Source: M3007 sp044226205 (GTDB lineage Bacteria; Bacteroidota; Bacteroidia; Chitinophagales; Saprospiraceae). From it: 64,000 bases of DNA. The stretch spans positions 1 through 64,000 of the forward strand of contig JBGAHL010000006.1 of assembly GCA_044226205.1 (NCBI GenBank), read 5' to 3'. The notes below the pieces were generated by a model. That model searched no databases and was not told where the DNA came from. It was given only the letters and a program-made list of their open reading frames with translations. Both the position numbers and the translations under genes were made by a program. Positions 26,378 through 35,691 of the stretch are shown here, in pieces (the first letter of the stretch is position 1; each line of letters opens with the position of its first letter).

Positions 26378-27271
26378 ATGTACGCTTTACGCCTGCTGTT
26401 ATTCCTGCTCTTTCCCGGTTTTCTTTTTGCTCAAAAACACCCCAAACGACGCGTGAATTTGCCCGAAACAATTCGGGAAGTGTCGGGCATGGCCCTGCGC
26501 CCCAATGGCGAACTCTGGCTGCTCAACGACAGCCGCAACCCGCCTCAACTATTCCTTTTTAACCGCGAAAACGCTCGTATAGACGAAGCCCGAATGCTTC
26601 CGGCTCTCAACCGCGACTGGGAAGACCTCAGCGTCGACCCCGCCGGCAACCTTTACATCGGCGATTTTGGCAACAACCGCAACGCACGGCGCAACCTGCG
26701 CATTTACCGCTACAATCCCGACAGTAAACAACTCGATTCCCTGCTGTTCCGCTACCCCGACCAGACGGCGTTTCCGCCCGCGTCCGACCGCGACTGGAAT
26801 TTCAACAGCGAAGCCATGGTCTGGCTCCGCGACACCCTCCATATTTTTTCGAAAAATAGTTTTAAAGGCAATTTCATCACCAAACACTACACTTTGCCGG
26901 CCGGAAATGCCGCTTTTGCAGCCGGCAACAAGGAGGTGACGGCTCATCTGCGCGACAGTTTTTTGCTGCGCAACCGGGTGGTAACCGGCGCCGCGTTGAG
27001 CCGCGACGGCCGTACGCTGGCTTTGACGGCCTACATCATGCAGCGCAAATGGGGGATTTTCTCGCACACCAAAGCCGAGGTGTATTTTTTCAGCAATTTC
27101 AGCGGCAGCGATTTTTTTCATGGTAAAAAGTCGCGCAAACGCCTCCCCAAGTTCATGATTTCCAGACAGTTCGAATCCGTTGTACACCTGCGCGACGAAT
27201 GGTGGCTCGTAGCCAACGAACGCCAGGGGCACCAAAAACCTGCCATCTGGCGCATCCGCAAGAAGCATTAA
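26378..27271 (+). CDS. Secreted beta-propeller-like protein of unknown function
   Basis: A 297-residue exported protein. Signal peptide about 1-17 (LLLFLLFPGFLFAQ). The mature part has repeated strand patterns such as REVSGMALRPNGELWLLNDS, DWEDLSVDPAGNLYIGDFG and VVTGAALSRDGRTLALTAY, suggesting a propeller of the NHL/SGL type. No catalytic motif was recognised and no sorting domain is present. The ATG at 26378 is chosen because it begins the signal peptide. A loose TTCCTTTG (26343-26350) could be its -7 element. It overlaps the convergent flippase gene by 4 bp. Confidence 0.65.
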   Translation: MYALRLLLFLLFPGFLFAQKHPKRRVNLPETIREVSGMALRPNGELWLLNDSRNPPQLFLFNRENARIDEARMLPALNRDWEDLSVDPAGNLYIGDFGNNRNARRNLRIYRYNPDSKQLDSLLFRYPDQTAFPPASDRDWNFNSEAMVWLRDTLHIFSKNSFKGNFITKHYTLPAGNAAFAAGNKEVTAHLRDSFLLRNRVVTGAALSRDGRTLALTAYIMQRKWGIFSHTKAEVYFFSNFSGSDFFHGKKSRKRLPKFMISRQFESVVHLRDEWWLVANERQGHQKPAIWRIRKKH

Positions 27272-28740
27272 CCGGGCGGGGTTTTACTTTTTATAAAACT
27301 GCTTGCCAGCGCACGAAAGTCATCTTTGAAAGGCCCTTTCAGGTAAAACCACAACAGAAAAGCGCTCCAAAGCGATGCTTTCAGCAGCAATGCAGCCCAA
27401 TCGGCATCTAAATAAAGGGCAGGCAGGTAAACAATTCCGGCGGCAGGTAAGAGCCAGACCAGCATCTGGCAGGCGTAGCCCAATAATTGCCGGAAAGAAA
27501 CACCGCAGCGACCGGCCAGCCAGGCCAGCAGCGGGATTTCAAAAAAAACCTTGCCTGCACCCCGGCTCCACGCCGCCGCCTCGACGGTCGGGTGCAGCCA
27601 AAGCACCGCCGAAAGACACAAATTGGCGCCTGCGGCCCAGCCCAGCAGCCACAAAAATTGCCACTGCGGCTTGCCGATACCCAAGGTGAGCTGCGGGAAC
27701 ACAGCGGCAAGGGTTCGGATAAGTCCAGCAGCGCTGAATGCCTGCAAAAGCACCGCGGCGGGCAGCCATTTTTCTCCGTAAAACAACACGATCAGTTCAC
27801 GGGCAAAGAGCATCAGGCTGAGGTAAAGCGGAAAAAGCAGGAGGCAAACATCGCGGCTCGCGCGCCGGAAAATCTGTTCGCGCTGCGCCAGGTCGTCGCC
27901 GGCCCTGGCAAACAAGGGGAAAGCAACCCTGGTCACCACATACCCCAATCGCGCGGTTGGCAAAGCGCCGATGGTAAAAGCCAGCTGGTAAAAACCCAGC
28001 GCTGCTGCGCCCAGCCATTTGCCGACGATAAACTTGTCGAGCCAGTTGGCTAAAAAGTCGGTCCAGCGCGTCGACAAATCGTAAAAGCTGAAGCGCAAAT
28101 AAGGTTTGATTTCACGCCACGGGCTGATTTCCAGCCAATTAACACGGATAATCCCCCGCCCTGCCCACCAACTACCCAGCGATGAAGTCACACTCTTGAC
28201 TACAAAACCGGCCGCCATGGCCCAGGCGCCCCATCCGGCGAAGGCCAACCCCGCGACGGTCGCAAAAGAGGCCAGTCCCGAATACACCTGAATTTTGGCC
28301 GCCAGATCGAAATGCAAGTCGCGGGCAAGCAAAGCGCCGTATTGCGCGCCGAAAGGCGTGAACAACAGCGCACCTCCCATGCAGGAAATCAAACCAGCCA
28401 GCGCGGGCCGGTCGTACCAGTTTGCAATGGCGGTACTGCTGCTTGTCAAAAGCAGCAAAACCAGCGCCGACACCGTGAAATTGATCCAGGTAAGGGTCAC
28501 AAAATGGCGCGGCGTGAGTGAGCGGGCCGAAACCAGCGCCTGACTGAGTCCTGCCTCCGCAAGCGGACTGAGCAGCCCGATAAAGGTGGCGGCCAGGGCG
28601 TAGTCGCCGGCTTGTTCGGGCCCCGACAGTCGCGCAAACACCAGCATTTGTAAAAACTGGAACACCGTCGCTCCAACAGAGCCGGCCATCGACCAGCGAA
28701 CACTGGTTCGGAATTGATGTTCCAGTTGCGGCGTGTCCAT
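27268..28740 (-). CDS. Oligosaccharide flippase family protein (Wzx-like)
   Basis: A 490-residue integral membrane protein of the MOP/polysaccharide transporter class, with about 12-14 hydrophobic helices across its length. Typical blocks are SGPEQAGDYALAATFIGLLSPLAEAGLS in two parts, WLDKFIVGKWLGAAALGFYQLAF and FPLFARAGDDLAQ. It probably flips lipid-linked sugar units across the inner membrane. It stands alone, without glycosyltransferases, so the sugar is unknown. The start at 28740 (MDTPQL) is preferred; the frame extends to 28821 into the fdhD leader. Confidence 0.8.
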   Translation of the reverse strand: MDTPQLEHQFRTSVRWSMAGSVGATVFQFLQMLVFARLSGPEQAGDYALAATFIGLLSPLAEAGLSQALVSARSLTPRHFVTLTWINFTVSALVLLLLTSSSTAIANWYDRPALAGLISCMGGALLFTPFGAQYGALLARDLHFDLAAKIQVYSGLASFATVAGLAFAGWGAWAMAAGFVVKSVTSSLGSWWAGRGIIRVNWLEISPWREIKPYLRFSFYDLSTRWTDFLANWLDKFIVGKWLGAAALGFYQLAFTIGALPTARLGYVVTRVAFPLFARAGDDLAQREQIFRRASRDVCLLLFPLYLSLMLFARELIVLFYGEKWLPAAVLLQAFSAAGLIRTLAAVFPQLTLGIGKPQWQFLWLLGWAAGANLCLSAVLWLHPTVEAAAWSRGAGKVFFEIPLLAWLAGRCGVSFRQLLGYACQMLVWLLPAAGIVYLPALYLDADWAALLLKASLWSAFLLWFYLKGPFKDDFRALASSFIKSKTPPG

Positions 28741-28758
28741 ATCCTTCGGGCTGCAAAG

Positions 28759-28766
28759 TACATTTG
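28759..28766 (+). promoter_or_regulatory. Candidate -7 promoter element for fdhD
   Basis: A perfect TACATTTG lies 35 nt before the fdhD ATG, inside the 61-bp gap between two divergent genes. No clear -33 element precedes it. The opposite strand reads TACTTTG over the same stretch, so the flippase may use an overlapping start. Confidence 0.5.
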
Positions 28767-28801
28767 CCGACTTCAAATCAACACCGCTTATCTTCATCGC
28801 C

Positions 28802-29638
28802 ATGATCAGAAAGGTGCTCATGCAAACCGTAACGCCCGGGGGCGTTCAGTGGCGCGACGATGTCGTGGCCCTCGAAGAACCGCTTGAAATCCGGCTTGCT
28901 TTCGGAACAGGCGCCGCGCAAAAGCGGCAATCGCTGGCCGTCACCATGCGCACGCCCGGGCAGGATTCCGATCTGGCGCTCGGTTTTTTGTTCACCGAAG
29001 GCATCATCGCTGCTCCCGAGCAGGTTTTGCAGATCAGGCAATTCGATGAAAACATCCTGCTGGCGACCTTGCAGCCCGGCGTGGAGGTAGATATCGCCCG
29101 ATTGACGCGGCACCTGTTCACTTCGTCCAGTTGCGGCGTTTGCGGGAAGGCTTCCCTCGACGCCGTACAGACCGTGGCCTGCCACTACCCTGCCCCCGGC
29201 CAGCCCGTCGTCGACCCGGCCGTTCTGTACGAACTGCCGAACCGTTTGCGGGCAGCGCAGGCGACTTTCGACCTGACGGGCGGCCTGCACGCCGCAGCCC
29301 TGTTCGATACCGCAGGGAACCTGCTTTTGCTTCGGGAAGACATCGGGCGGCACAACGCCGTGGACAAGGTGCTCGGCGCCGCGCTCGCGCAACGTATGCC
29401 GCTCCCTTTCCACAACATGATCCTGATGGTCAGCGGCAGGGCCGGCTTCGAACTGGTACAAAAGGCGACCATGGCGGGTCTGCCCATGCTGGCAGCCGTG
29501 GGCGCTCCTTCTAGCCTTTCGATCGAACTGGCGGAAGCCGGGGGGTTGACCCTGGCGGGTTTTTTACGCGGAGAACGGGTCAATGTTTACACGCACCACG
29601 AGCGAATTCTTTCCCCCGCGACGAAATCTGCGGGCTAA
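28802..29638 (+). CDS. fdhD: Formate dehydrogenase accessory sulfurtransferase FdhD
   Basis: A 278-residue FdhD protein, which moves sulfur to the molybdenum cofactor of formate dehydrogenase and related enzymes. The catalytic cysteine motif is SSSCGVCGKAS; DLALGFLFTEGII, EDIGRHNAVDKVLG and LMVSGRAGFELVQK are family hallmarks. No formate dehydrogenase or molybdopterin synthesis gene is near it. Either start 28802 or 28820 is possible; 28802 is used. It ends just before the SMC promoter. Confidence 0.92.
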   Translation: MIRKVLMQTVTPGGVQWRDDVVALEEPLEIRLAFGTGAAQKRQSLAVTMRTPGQDSDLALGFLFTEGIIAAPEQVLQIRQFDENILLATLQPGVEVDIARLTRHLFTSSSCGVCGKASLDAVQTVACHYPAPGQPVVDPAVLYELPNRLRAAQATFDLTGGLHAAALFDTAGNLLLLREDIGRHNAVDKVLGAALAQRMPLPFHNMILMVSGRAGFELVQKATMAGLPMLAAVGAPSSLSIELAEAGGLTLAGFLRGERVNVYTHHERILSPATKSAG

Positions 29639-29643
29639 TTGGA

Positions 29644-29673
29644 TTTGCACTCCGGGCATTTTCCCTACTTTCG
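29644..29673 (+). promoter_or_regulatory. Bacteroidota-type promoter for smc
   Basis: TTTG at 29644-29647, an 18-nt spacer and TACTTTCG at 29666-29673 (one mismatch from TAnnTTTG), 28 nt before the smc ATG. Confidence 0.65.
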
Positions 29674-29701
29674 CCCGTTTTCCGCTGAAAAAAAGAGGAG
29701 T

Positions 29702-32700
29702 ATGCGACTTAAAACCTTGGAGCTCAAAGGCTTTAAAAGTTTCGCCAACGAAACGGTGCTGCATTTTAACGACGACGTCACGGGCGTGGTCGGCCCCAAT
29801 GGCTCGGGCAAAAGCAACGTGGTGGACGCCGTGCGTTGGGTATTGGGCGAACAAAAAACCGGCCAGCTGCGCCTCGACAAAATGGCGTCGGTCATTTTCA
29901 ATGGCACCAAAAAACGCAAGGAGGCCCAGATGGCCCAGGTGTCCCTGACTTTTGAAAATACCCGCAACATCCTGCCCGTCGATTATCAGACGGTCACCAT
30001 CAGTCGCATTTTGTACCGCTCCGGCGAAAGCGAGTACCGCCTCAATGGCGTCAGCTGCCGACTGAAAGACATCACCTCGCTTTTCCTAGATACAGGCATC
30101 GGCGCCGACTCATACGCCATCATTGCCCTGAACATGGTCGAAGACCTGCTCAGCGACCGCGAACAGGCTCGTCGTAAAATGTTCGAACAGGCGGCAGGCG
30201 TGTCCAAATACAAGGCGCGCAAACACGAAACCCAGCAGAAACTGGAAGCCACCGCCGCCGACCTGGACCGCATCGAAGACCTGCTCTACGAGATCGAAGA
30301 CCAACTCAAAAAACTCGAAAAACAGGCCCAGCGCACACAGCGCTTCTACGAATTAAAAGACGAATACAAACGCCTGAGCATCGAACTGGCCGTCCACAAC
30401 CTCGCCAGGCATAAAAAAACCTATCGCGAACTGGAAAACCAGATCGGCCGCGAAGAAGACAATTACAGGGCCGCAGAAGTCCAGTCCCGCACGCTCGACG
30501 CGGCGCTGGAAGAAAAACGCAAGCATCATACGGACAAAGAAACCTCGCTCAGCGAACAGCAGCAGGATGTCAACCGACTCACGGGACGTATTCGCGGGAA
30601 GGAGAATGAAAAAAATATGCTTGCGCAAAAACAGTCCTTCGTCGAGCAGGATATCCGCCGGATCGAAGACCAGTTGACCCGCGCCGCCGATCAAATCCGG
30701 CAATTGCAAGCGGAAGTGGAAGGCTACCAGACCGACCTCAATTACGAGAAAAACCTCGAAGTCGAACTGGAGTCGGCCCTCGACCAGGCCAAACAAAAAC
30801 TGGAACAGGTGCGCAGCGATCATAACCTGCTCAAAGGCAATCTCGATGGATTCGTGCAAACGCAGCAAGCCATCGAACGGATGATCGTCGAAATGGAAAA
30901 ACAAAAAGCTGTGCAGGCCAATCAGATCGAAAACCTGCGCCGCGATCAGGAACGCACCCTGGCCGACGTGGCTGCCCGCCGGGAAGATATGAAGGCTATC
31001 GAGCAGAAAATCAACGAGATAGCCAAGTCCGAAAACGCCCAGTCCGCCAAAATTGCCGAGCTCGACCACGCCGAGGAAAAGCGCCGCGCTTCCATCGCGG
31101 AGACGGAAAAAAACACCGACGAACTGACGCGCAAAATCGCAGACTGCCACCGCCAGCTCGACGCCAAACGCAACGAATTCAAACTCACCAAGAGCATGGT
31201 GGAAAGCCTTGAAGGCTTCCCTGAAAGCATCAAGTTTTTGAGCCAGCAGAAAGAATGGGCGCAAAATTGCCCCTTGCTGAGCGACCTGCTCTACGTGCGG
31301 GAAGAATACCGCGTGGTGATTGAAAATTATCTGGAGCCCTACCTGAGCTACTACGTCGTACCCAACGCCGACACTGCCGTGGAAGCCATCCAGCTCCTCG
31401 GCCGCAGCCAGAAAGGGCGCGCCAATTTTTTCCTGCTCGACGCCTTCCAGGCGCAGGACAACGGCCTGCTGTTCGCCCCCGAAGGCATTCGCGCGACCGA
31501 TCTGGTGGAAGTAGAGCCGCGTTATCGCCCCTTGCTGGAATATTTGCTCCAGAACGTGTTCATCACCCACGACGACAACGCCGCTGCCAGGGCCGATATG
31601 CTCGCCGACTTTCCGGACGCGGTCATTCTGTCCCAATCGGGCACTTTTGCCCGCCGCAAATACGCCCTTTCGGGTGGCTCGGTAGGGCTGTTCGAGGGCA
31701 AAAAAATTGGCCGCAAAAAGAACCTGGAGATTCTCGAAACCGAGATCAAAAAACTGGAGAAAAGCGAGGCTGACATGAACAACCGCCTTGCCACCCTGCG
31801 CACCCATCTTCAGGCATTGAAAAATGCCGACCAAAGCGCCACGCTGCAACGCGAACGCGAAGCGCTGAACAAACTGCAGCAGGAAAGCGCCGGCCTTCGC
31901 GCCCGGCTCGACAATATCGCCGCCTTTGTCCAGAATTTCGATGCCAAAGCCGGCGAGAGCGGCCAGCTGATCGAGCAACTCATTGCCTCAAATGCTGCTA
32001 TTGAAGAAGAACTCCGCGTCAATCAGGAGGAAGCCGCCGCTGTCCGCGAAAGCCTCGCCAACGTCGACGGCAGTTTCCGCGACGTAGCCGAACAACTCAG
32101 CCAGGCCAGCGCCGCCTACAACCAGCAACATATCGAGTTTATCCGGCAGCAAAACAAGGTGAGCGCTTTCCAGCAGGAACTCAGTTTCCGGGAAAAAAGG
32201 CTGGGTGAATTGCGCGCGCAGGTGGCACAAAACGAGGCCACACAGGCCAAAAACCAGGAAGAAATCAATTACGTGCGCACGGAAATCGACCGGCTTGCCT
32301 TCGAACTCAGCACCGCTTACGAGGAGAAAAAAGCCCGGGAAGCCGAACTTTCGGAGGTGGAACAGACCTATTTCAAAGCCCGCAACGAAATTCACGAACT
32401 CGAAAACCAGACCCGCGAAAACTTCCGCAAGCAACAGGAACTGCAAATCCTGGTCAACCGGCTGAAAGAAAAATTCAACGACGTAAAGTTTGACATTACG
32501 GCCATCGGCGAACGCCTGAGAGCCGAATTTGGCATGGGCGTCAACGACGTCATCAACGACGAGCCCAATCCCTCTTACGATCGTGAAACCCTCGAAAAAG
32601 ACGTCAGCAACCTCAAACGCAGGCTCGATTCCTACGGCGAAATCAACCCGCTGGCCATCGAGGCCTACAACGAAATAAAAGAACGGCACGACAGCATTGC

Positions 32701-33265
32701 CTCTCAGCGCGACGACATTCTCAAAGCCAAGGACAACCTGCTGCAAACCATGCGGGAAATCGAGGAAACAGCGACCCAGCGTTTTCTTGAGTCGTTCGAA
32801 CAGGTCCGCGAAAACTTCATCCGCGTGTTCCGCACGCTGTTCACCGAAGAAGACACAGCCGATCTTTTACTGACCCGGCCGGAAGATCCGCTCGAATCGG
32901 ACATCAACATCATTGCCAAACCCAAAGGCAAGCGCCCGCAAACCATCGCACAACTTTCAGGCGGTGAAAAAACGCTTACCGCCACGGCGCTGCTCTTCGC
33001 GCTTTACCTGCTCAAACCTGCCCCGTTCTGCATCTTCGACGAGGTGGATGCCCCGCTCGACGACGCCAACATCGAAAAATTCAACAAGATCATTCGCGAG
33101 TTTTCAAAAGAGTCCCAGTTTATCGTCGTCACCCACAACAAGGCGACGATGGCGGCGGTGGATACGATTTATGGCGTGTACATGCCCGAGCAAGGCATTT
33201 CGGCTGTGACGCCTGTCGATTTTCGCCAGCTCGGGCATGAAGCCATGGTGTTTGAAGCGGGGTAA
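29702..33265 (+). CDS. smc: Chromosome segregation protein SMC
   Basis: An 1187-residue SMC, the usual length, which organises and helps segregate chromosomes with ScpA/ScpB. The N-terminal head has Walker A GPNGSGKSN at 31-39. Long coiled-coil arms (about 170-500 and 660-1010) flank a hinge (about 505-650). The C-terminal head has signature LSGGEKTLTATALLFAL (near 1086) and Walker B FCIFDEVDAPLDDANI. All ATPase motifs are intact. The start at 29702 is chosen because the family begins MRLKTLELKGFKSF; the frame opens 21 codons earlier in the promoter region. Confidence 0.95.
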   Translation: MRLKTLELKGFKSFANETVLHFNDDVTGVVGPNGSGKSNVVDAVRWVLGEQKTGQLRLDKMASVIFNGTKKRKEAQMAQVSLTFENTRNILPVDYQTVTISRILYRSGESEYRLNGVSCRLKDITSLFLDTGIGADSYAIIALNMVEDLLSDREQARRKMFEQAAGVSKYKARKHETQQKLEATAADLDRIEDLLYEIEDQLKKLEKQAQRTQRFYELKDEYKRLSIELAVHNLARHKKTYRELENQIGREEDNYRAAEVQSRTLDAALEEKRKHHTDKETSLSEQQQDVNRLTGRIRGKENEKNMLAQKQSFVEQDIRRIEDQLTRAADQIRQLQAEVEGYQTDLNYEKNLEVELESALDQAKQKLEQVRSDHNLLKGNLDGFVQTQQAIERMIVEMEKQKAVQANQIENLRRDQERTLADVAARREDMKAIEQKINEIAKSENAQSAKIAELDHAEEKRRASIAETEKNTDELTRKIADCHRQLDAKRNEFKLTKSMVESLEGFPESIKFLSQQKEWAQNCPLLSDLLYVREEYRVVIENYLEPYLSYYVVPNADTAVEAIQLLGRSQKGRANFFLLDAFQAQDNGLLFAPEGIRATDLVEVEPRYRPLLEYLLQNVFITHDDNAAARADMLADFPDAVILSQSGTFARRKYALSGGSVGLFEGKKIGRKKNLEILETEIKKLEKSEADMNNRLATLRTHLQALKNADQSATLQREREALNKLQQESAGLRARLDNIAAFVQNFDAKAGESGQLIEQLIASNAAIEEELRVNQEEAAAVRESLANVDGSFRDVAEQLSQASAAYNQQHIEFIRQQNKVSAFQQELSFREKRLGELRAQVAQNEATQAKNQEEINYVRTEIDRLAFELSTAYEEKKAREAELSEVEQTYFKARNEIHELENQTRENFRKQQELQILVNRLKEKFNDVKFDITAIGERLRAEFGMGVNDVINDEPNPSYDRETLEKDVSNLKRRLDSYGEINPLAIEAYNEIKERHDSIASQRDDILKAKDNLLQTMREIEETATQRFLESFEQVRENFIRVFRTLFTEEDTADLLLTRPEDPLESDINIIAKPKGKRPQTIAQLSGGEKTLTATALLFALYLLKPAPFCIFDEVDAPLDDANIEKFNKIIREFSKESQFIVVTHNKATMAAVDTIYGVYMPEQGISAVTPVDFRQLGHEAMVFEAG

Positions 33266-33269
33266 ATAC

Positions 33270-33647
33270 TTATTGCGCGTACCCGTTTTTCGCCCAGCAA
33301 TCGATTTTCTGGATCAGCGCGTCGCTGAGTTTGCCGCCGCCGTCGGGCATGGGCTTGCAGCCGCTGCCGTGGTGGATGGAGCAGAGACATTCCGTTCGAT
33401 TGAAGGCGTCTTTTGCCGCGGAGTAAGTGCTCAGATCGATGCCTTCCGCCGATGTTGAAGCATCGTGGCAACCCGAGCTTGCACAGTTATTGTTCAAAAT
33501 AGCCTTAATGGACAAGTTGTAGGTATTGGTGCTGGCATCGATGCCGGTGCAGTCCGCCTGATCGAGATAGTCGGAGGATGCGCTGTCCTTGTTACAAGCG
33601 AGGGCGACGAGGGCAATAAAGAAGCCCGCCAAAAAGATATATTTCAT
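33270..33647 (-). CDS. Cytochrome c-type lipoprotein with CX4CH heme motif
   Basis: A 125-residue lipoprotein. The lipobox ends at C18 (LVALAC). The heme attachment motif is C55-ASSG-C60-H61, with four residues between the cysteines instead of the common two. The sixth ligand is probably M100 in KPMPDGGGKLS, the usual axial-methionine context. Three further cysteines (87, 89, 97) lie between. It may carry electrons at the outer membrane or periplasm. It ends 4 bp from the convergent smc gene and is separated from the upstream His-rich gene by a terminator. Confidence 0.75.
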   Translation of the reverse strand: MKYIFLAGFFIALVALACNKDSASSDYLDQADCTGIDASTNTYNLSIKAILNNNCASSGCHDASTSAEGIDLSTYSAAKDAFNRTECLCSIHHGSGCKPMPDGGGKLSDALIQKIDCWAKNGYAQ

Positions 33648-33665
33648 GTGCGTAAGTGTTTGGCG

Positions 33666-33700
33666 AAGAAAAAAGTCTCCTGAAATTTCTTCCAGGAGAC
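33666..33700 (-). terminator. Intrinsic terminator of the His-rich lipoprotein gene
   Basis: Minus strand GTCTCCTG pairs with CAGGAGAC across a 10-nt loop (33675-33700) and is followed by TTTTTTC. It lies 34 nt after the His-rich lipoprotein stop. Confidence 0.75.
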
Positions 33701-33733
33701 CAAATAACTAAAAAAGCTTTACATATTGTCGGA

Positions 33734-34117
33734 TCAGTGACCGCCGTGACCGCCATGGCCACCGTGACCACCATGGCCACCGCCCGGTCCGCCGTGACCA
33801 CCGCCGGTGGAATCAGGCTCGGGGTGGCCCGTGCTGTCGGGGTGCGGGCCGCCGGGGATGGAATCGTGCGGATGATGCGTGTGCAAGGAATCCAGCACGT
33901 GCCACAGCGAATCATGCGGGTTGTGCGGCGGATGGCCGAGCGAGTCGTTGTGCAGCGAATCGCAGGCATGATGGAGCGAATCGCCGTAAGGATGGTGTCC
34001 GCCACGCTCGGTTACGAGTGTGCCATCGCTGGCAAAAGCATCGGTCAGGGTATCCTTTTGGCAGGAGTAAATGAAAGCAAGCATTCCAAAAGCAGCAAAA
34101 AGAAGGATGTTCTTCAT
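33734..34117 (-). CDS. His/Gly-rich repeat lipoprotein
   Basis: A 127-residue predicted lipoprotein (lipobox to C19, AFIYSC). The mature part holds 21 histidines. Residues 46-103 carry eight Asp-Ser repeats (five DSL, one DSI, two DST), most flanked by His. Residues 105-127 are Gly/His-rich, ending in GGHGGHGGHGGHGGH. Such tracts bind Ni, Cu or Zn in other proteins, but here this is inference. No enzyme motif is seen. It lies between a sigma-factor operon and a cytochrome lipoprotein. Confidence 0.75.
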   Translation of the reverse strand: MKNILLFAAFGMLAFIYSCQKDTLTDAFASDGTLVTERGGHHPYGDSLHHACDSLHNDSLGHPPHNPHDSLWHVLDSLHTHHPHDSIPGGPHPDSTGHPEPDSTGGGHGGPGGGHGGHGGHGGHGGH

Positions 34118-34224
34118 GTGTGGTAAAAAAATTTAATCCGGGCGGAATTACCCATTCGAACTAACCACACGAGGTATCTGTCAGACGGGTTGCTTGCCTT
34201 TGAAAAATCTTGTTCGAAAACGTG

Positions 34225-35691
34225 TTAAAATTGATAAGCGGCTCCTGCTTTCAACAACACGGCATCGAACAGAGGGTCGTTGGCGGTAAAGTTTTTATCA
34301 TAACTGGCCGAAACCCCAAAGGCCCAGCGCCCTGCAGCGTACTCCACGCCAGCGCCCAGGCGCCAGGTGTTTTTATCCCAGCGCGTCGCTGTTCTGCGTG
34401 AAAAATACTTGCTGACTTCGAACGGGTCATGCCCTGGGCCGCCCCCGTGGTGCTGATCAATCTTAAACTCATACACCGCGAGCGAAGAAGGCAATTGTGT
34501 CCAGACGTGCCCGGCCTGAACGTAGGGCCGAATAGGTCCCCTGAGCGGCACAGCATAGCGCAGTTGCGCGCTGAACCGCCGTTGTTTTTGATCGGACTCC
34601 ACGCTTACCAGGCGCGAAGGATCGTGCGGAACAGGACCGCCAGGCGGGTATGGCTCCACATTTTCAGGCAGACCAAAACGTTTGGGCAAGCTTTTGGCGT
34701 CGATTTCGAAGTGGAACAAATCTACGGTGGCGCCCAGCCAGAAGTCTTTCCAGACCCGGCCTTCGAGCGTAAACGATTGGCCCAGTAAACGGGAGACCCC
34801 TTCAACTTTGGGGTCTGTCATGCCGACAAGTCCCTGAATACCAACGCGGTATCGCGAAGGCTGTTGAAGTGGTCTGATGATTTTTTCTGCGGAGGCCTGT
34901 GGCATTGACGCTTTGTTGTCCCGCATGTTTTCCGGCAAGGCGGGCGCGTGCCCGGTCGCGGTTTTTACGCTATCGGGGTGAAGCGTTGGCAACAAGGCGA
35001 CTTCAGCCGATGCCGGGCGGTTGGCGGCGCCTGGTTCTGTGGATTGCGCAGGGGCCTGTGTGTTTTCGGGTTGATTGGCAGCAGGTTCTGCGGATTGGGC
35101 AGAACCCTGGGCGCCTTCGGTATGGTTGATATCTGGCGTCTGGCTGGCCCTGGCAGGCGAATCGGTGCTGATGGCAGCAGGCGCCATATCATTCGCCATT
35201 GGCCGGCGAAGGTCGCTGCCAGCCGTTTGTGGCAGGGAGATTGGCCTTTTCTGCGGGTGTGGGGTTGCGATATTGGCGGTGCCAGGGCGAGGCGTTTCTA
35301 CTGTGGCTGCTTCTGGCGTTGATGCGTCGTTCGGAACAGGTGCGTTGTGCGGAAAAGTATAGGATGAAATGGCGTTGGAAGCCGGTTCGGTCGTTTTTTG
35401 TTCGATTGGTGAAGTTTGGGTTTGTTGCTGCAATTGCTCGCGCAATGCCAAATTTTCCTTGCGCAATGCATGATTTTGACTTGCCACCCAGGTAATGGTA
35501 GCGGCCGCGGCAACGCCGGTTGCCAATTGCCACACGAGCCTGGTCCAGCGCCTCGGCATGCGGGGTTTGCCCTGAATGCCGGTCTCGAAAGCGTCGAGTC
35601 GGCGGGACAGTTGTCGCCAGTTTTCATCGCGCCGGGGATGAGGTCGCTCCCCTTCCAGTCTGTCTTTGAAAAATTGGTCGAAGTCTTTCAT
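34225..35691 (-). CDS. Anti-sigma-like protein with inner-membrane helix and C-terminal outer-membrane barrel
   Basis: A 488-residue protein in four parts. N-terminal basic/acidic cytoplasmic domain of about 50 residues (MKDFDQFFKDRLEGERPHPRR); one transmembrane helix (about 51-70); a coiled coil (about 71-92) and a long Pro/Ala/Gln/Thr-rich linker (93-290); then alternating-residue strands (about 300-488) ending in AAYQF, typical of an outer-membrane beta-barrel. Its ATG overlaps the sigma factor stop as ATGA, so the two are translationally coupled and it probably is its anti-sigma regulator. A single chain spanning both membranes is unusual. The barrel call rests on strand pattern and the terminal Phe only. 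Confidence 0.7.
   Translation of the reverse strand: MKDFDQFFKDRLEGERPHPRRDENWRQLSRRLDAFETGIQGKPRMPRRWTRLVWQLATGVAAAATITWVASQNHALRKENLALREQLQQQTQTSPIEQKTTEPASNAISSYTFPHNAPVPNDASTPEAATVETPRPGTANIATPHPQKRPISLPQTAGSDLRRPMANDMAPAAISTDSPARASQTPDINHTEGAQGSAQSAEPAANQPENTQAPAQSTEPGAANRPASAEVALLPTLHPDSVKTATGHAPALPENMRDNKASMPQASAEKIIRPLQQPSRYRVGIQGLVGMTDPKVEGVSRLLGQSFTLEGRVWKDFWLGATVDLFHFEIDAKSLPKRFGLPENVEPYPPGGPVPHDPSRLVSVESDQKQRRFSAQLRYAVPLRGPIRPYVQAGHVWTQLPSSLAVYEFKIDQHHGGGPGHDPFEVSKYFSRRTATRWDKNTWRLGAGVEYAAGRWAFGVSASYDKNFTANDPLFDAVLLKAGAAYQF

Noticed and set aside
30353..31978. Minus-strand reading frame of 541 codons antisense to smc
   Set aside because: Phe/Val/Leu-rich mirror of the coiled coil codons; SMC motifs on the plus strand are complete.
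33592..34005. Overlapping minus-strand frame rich in Thr/Arg/Ser over the His-rich gene
   Set aside because: The other frame has a lipoprotein signal, regular repeats and a terminator after its stop; this frame has none of these.
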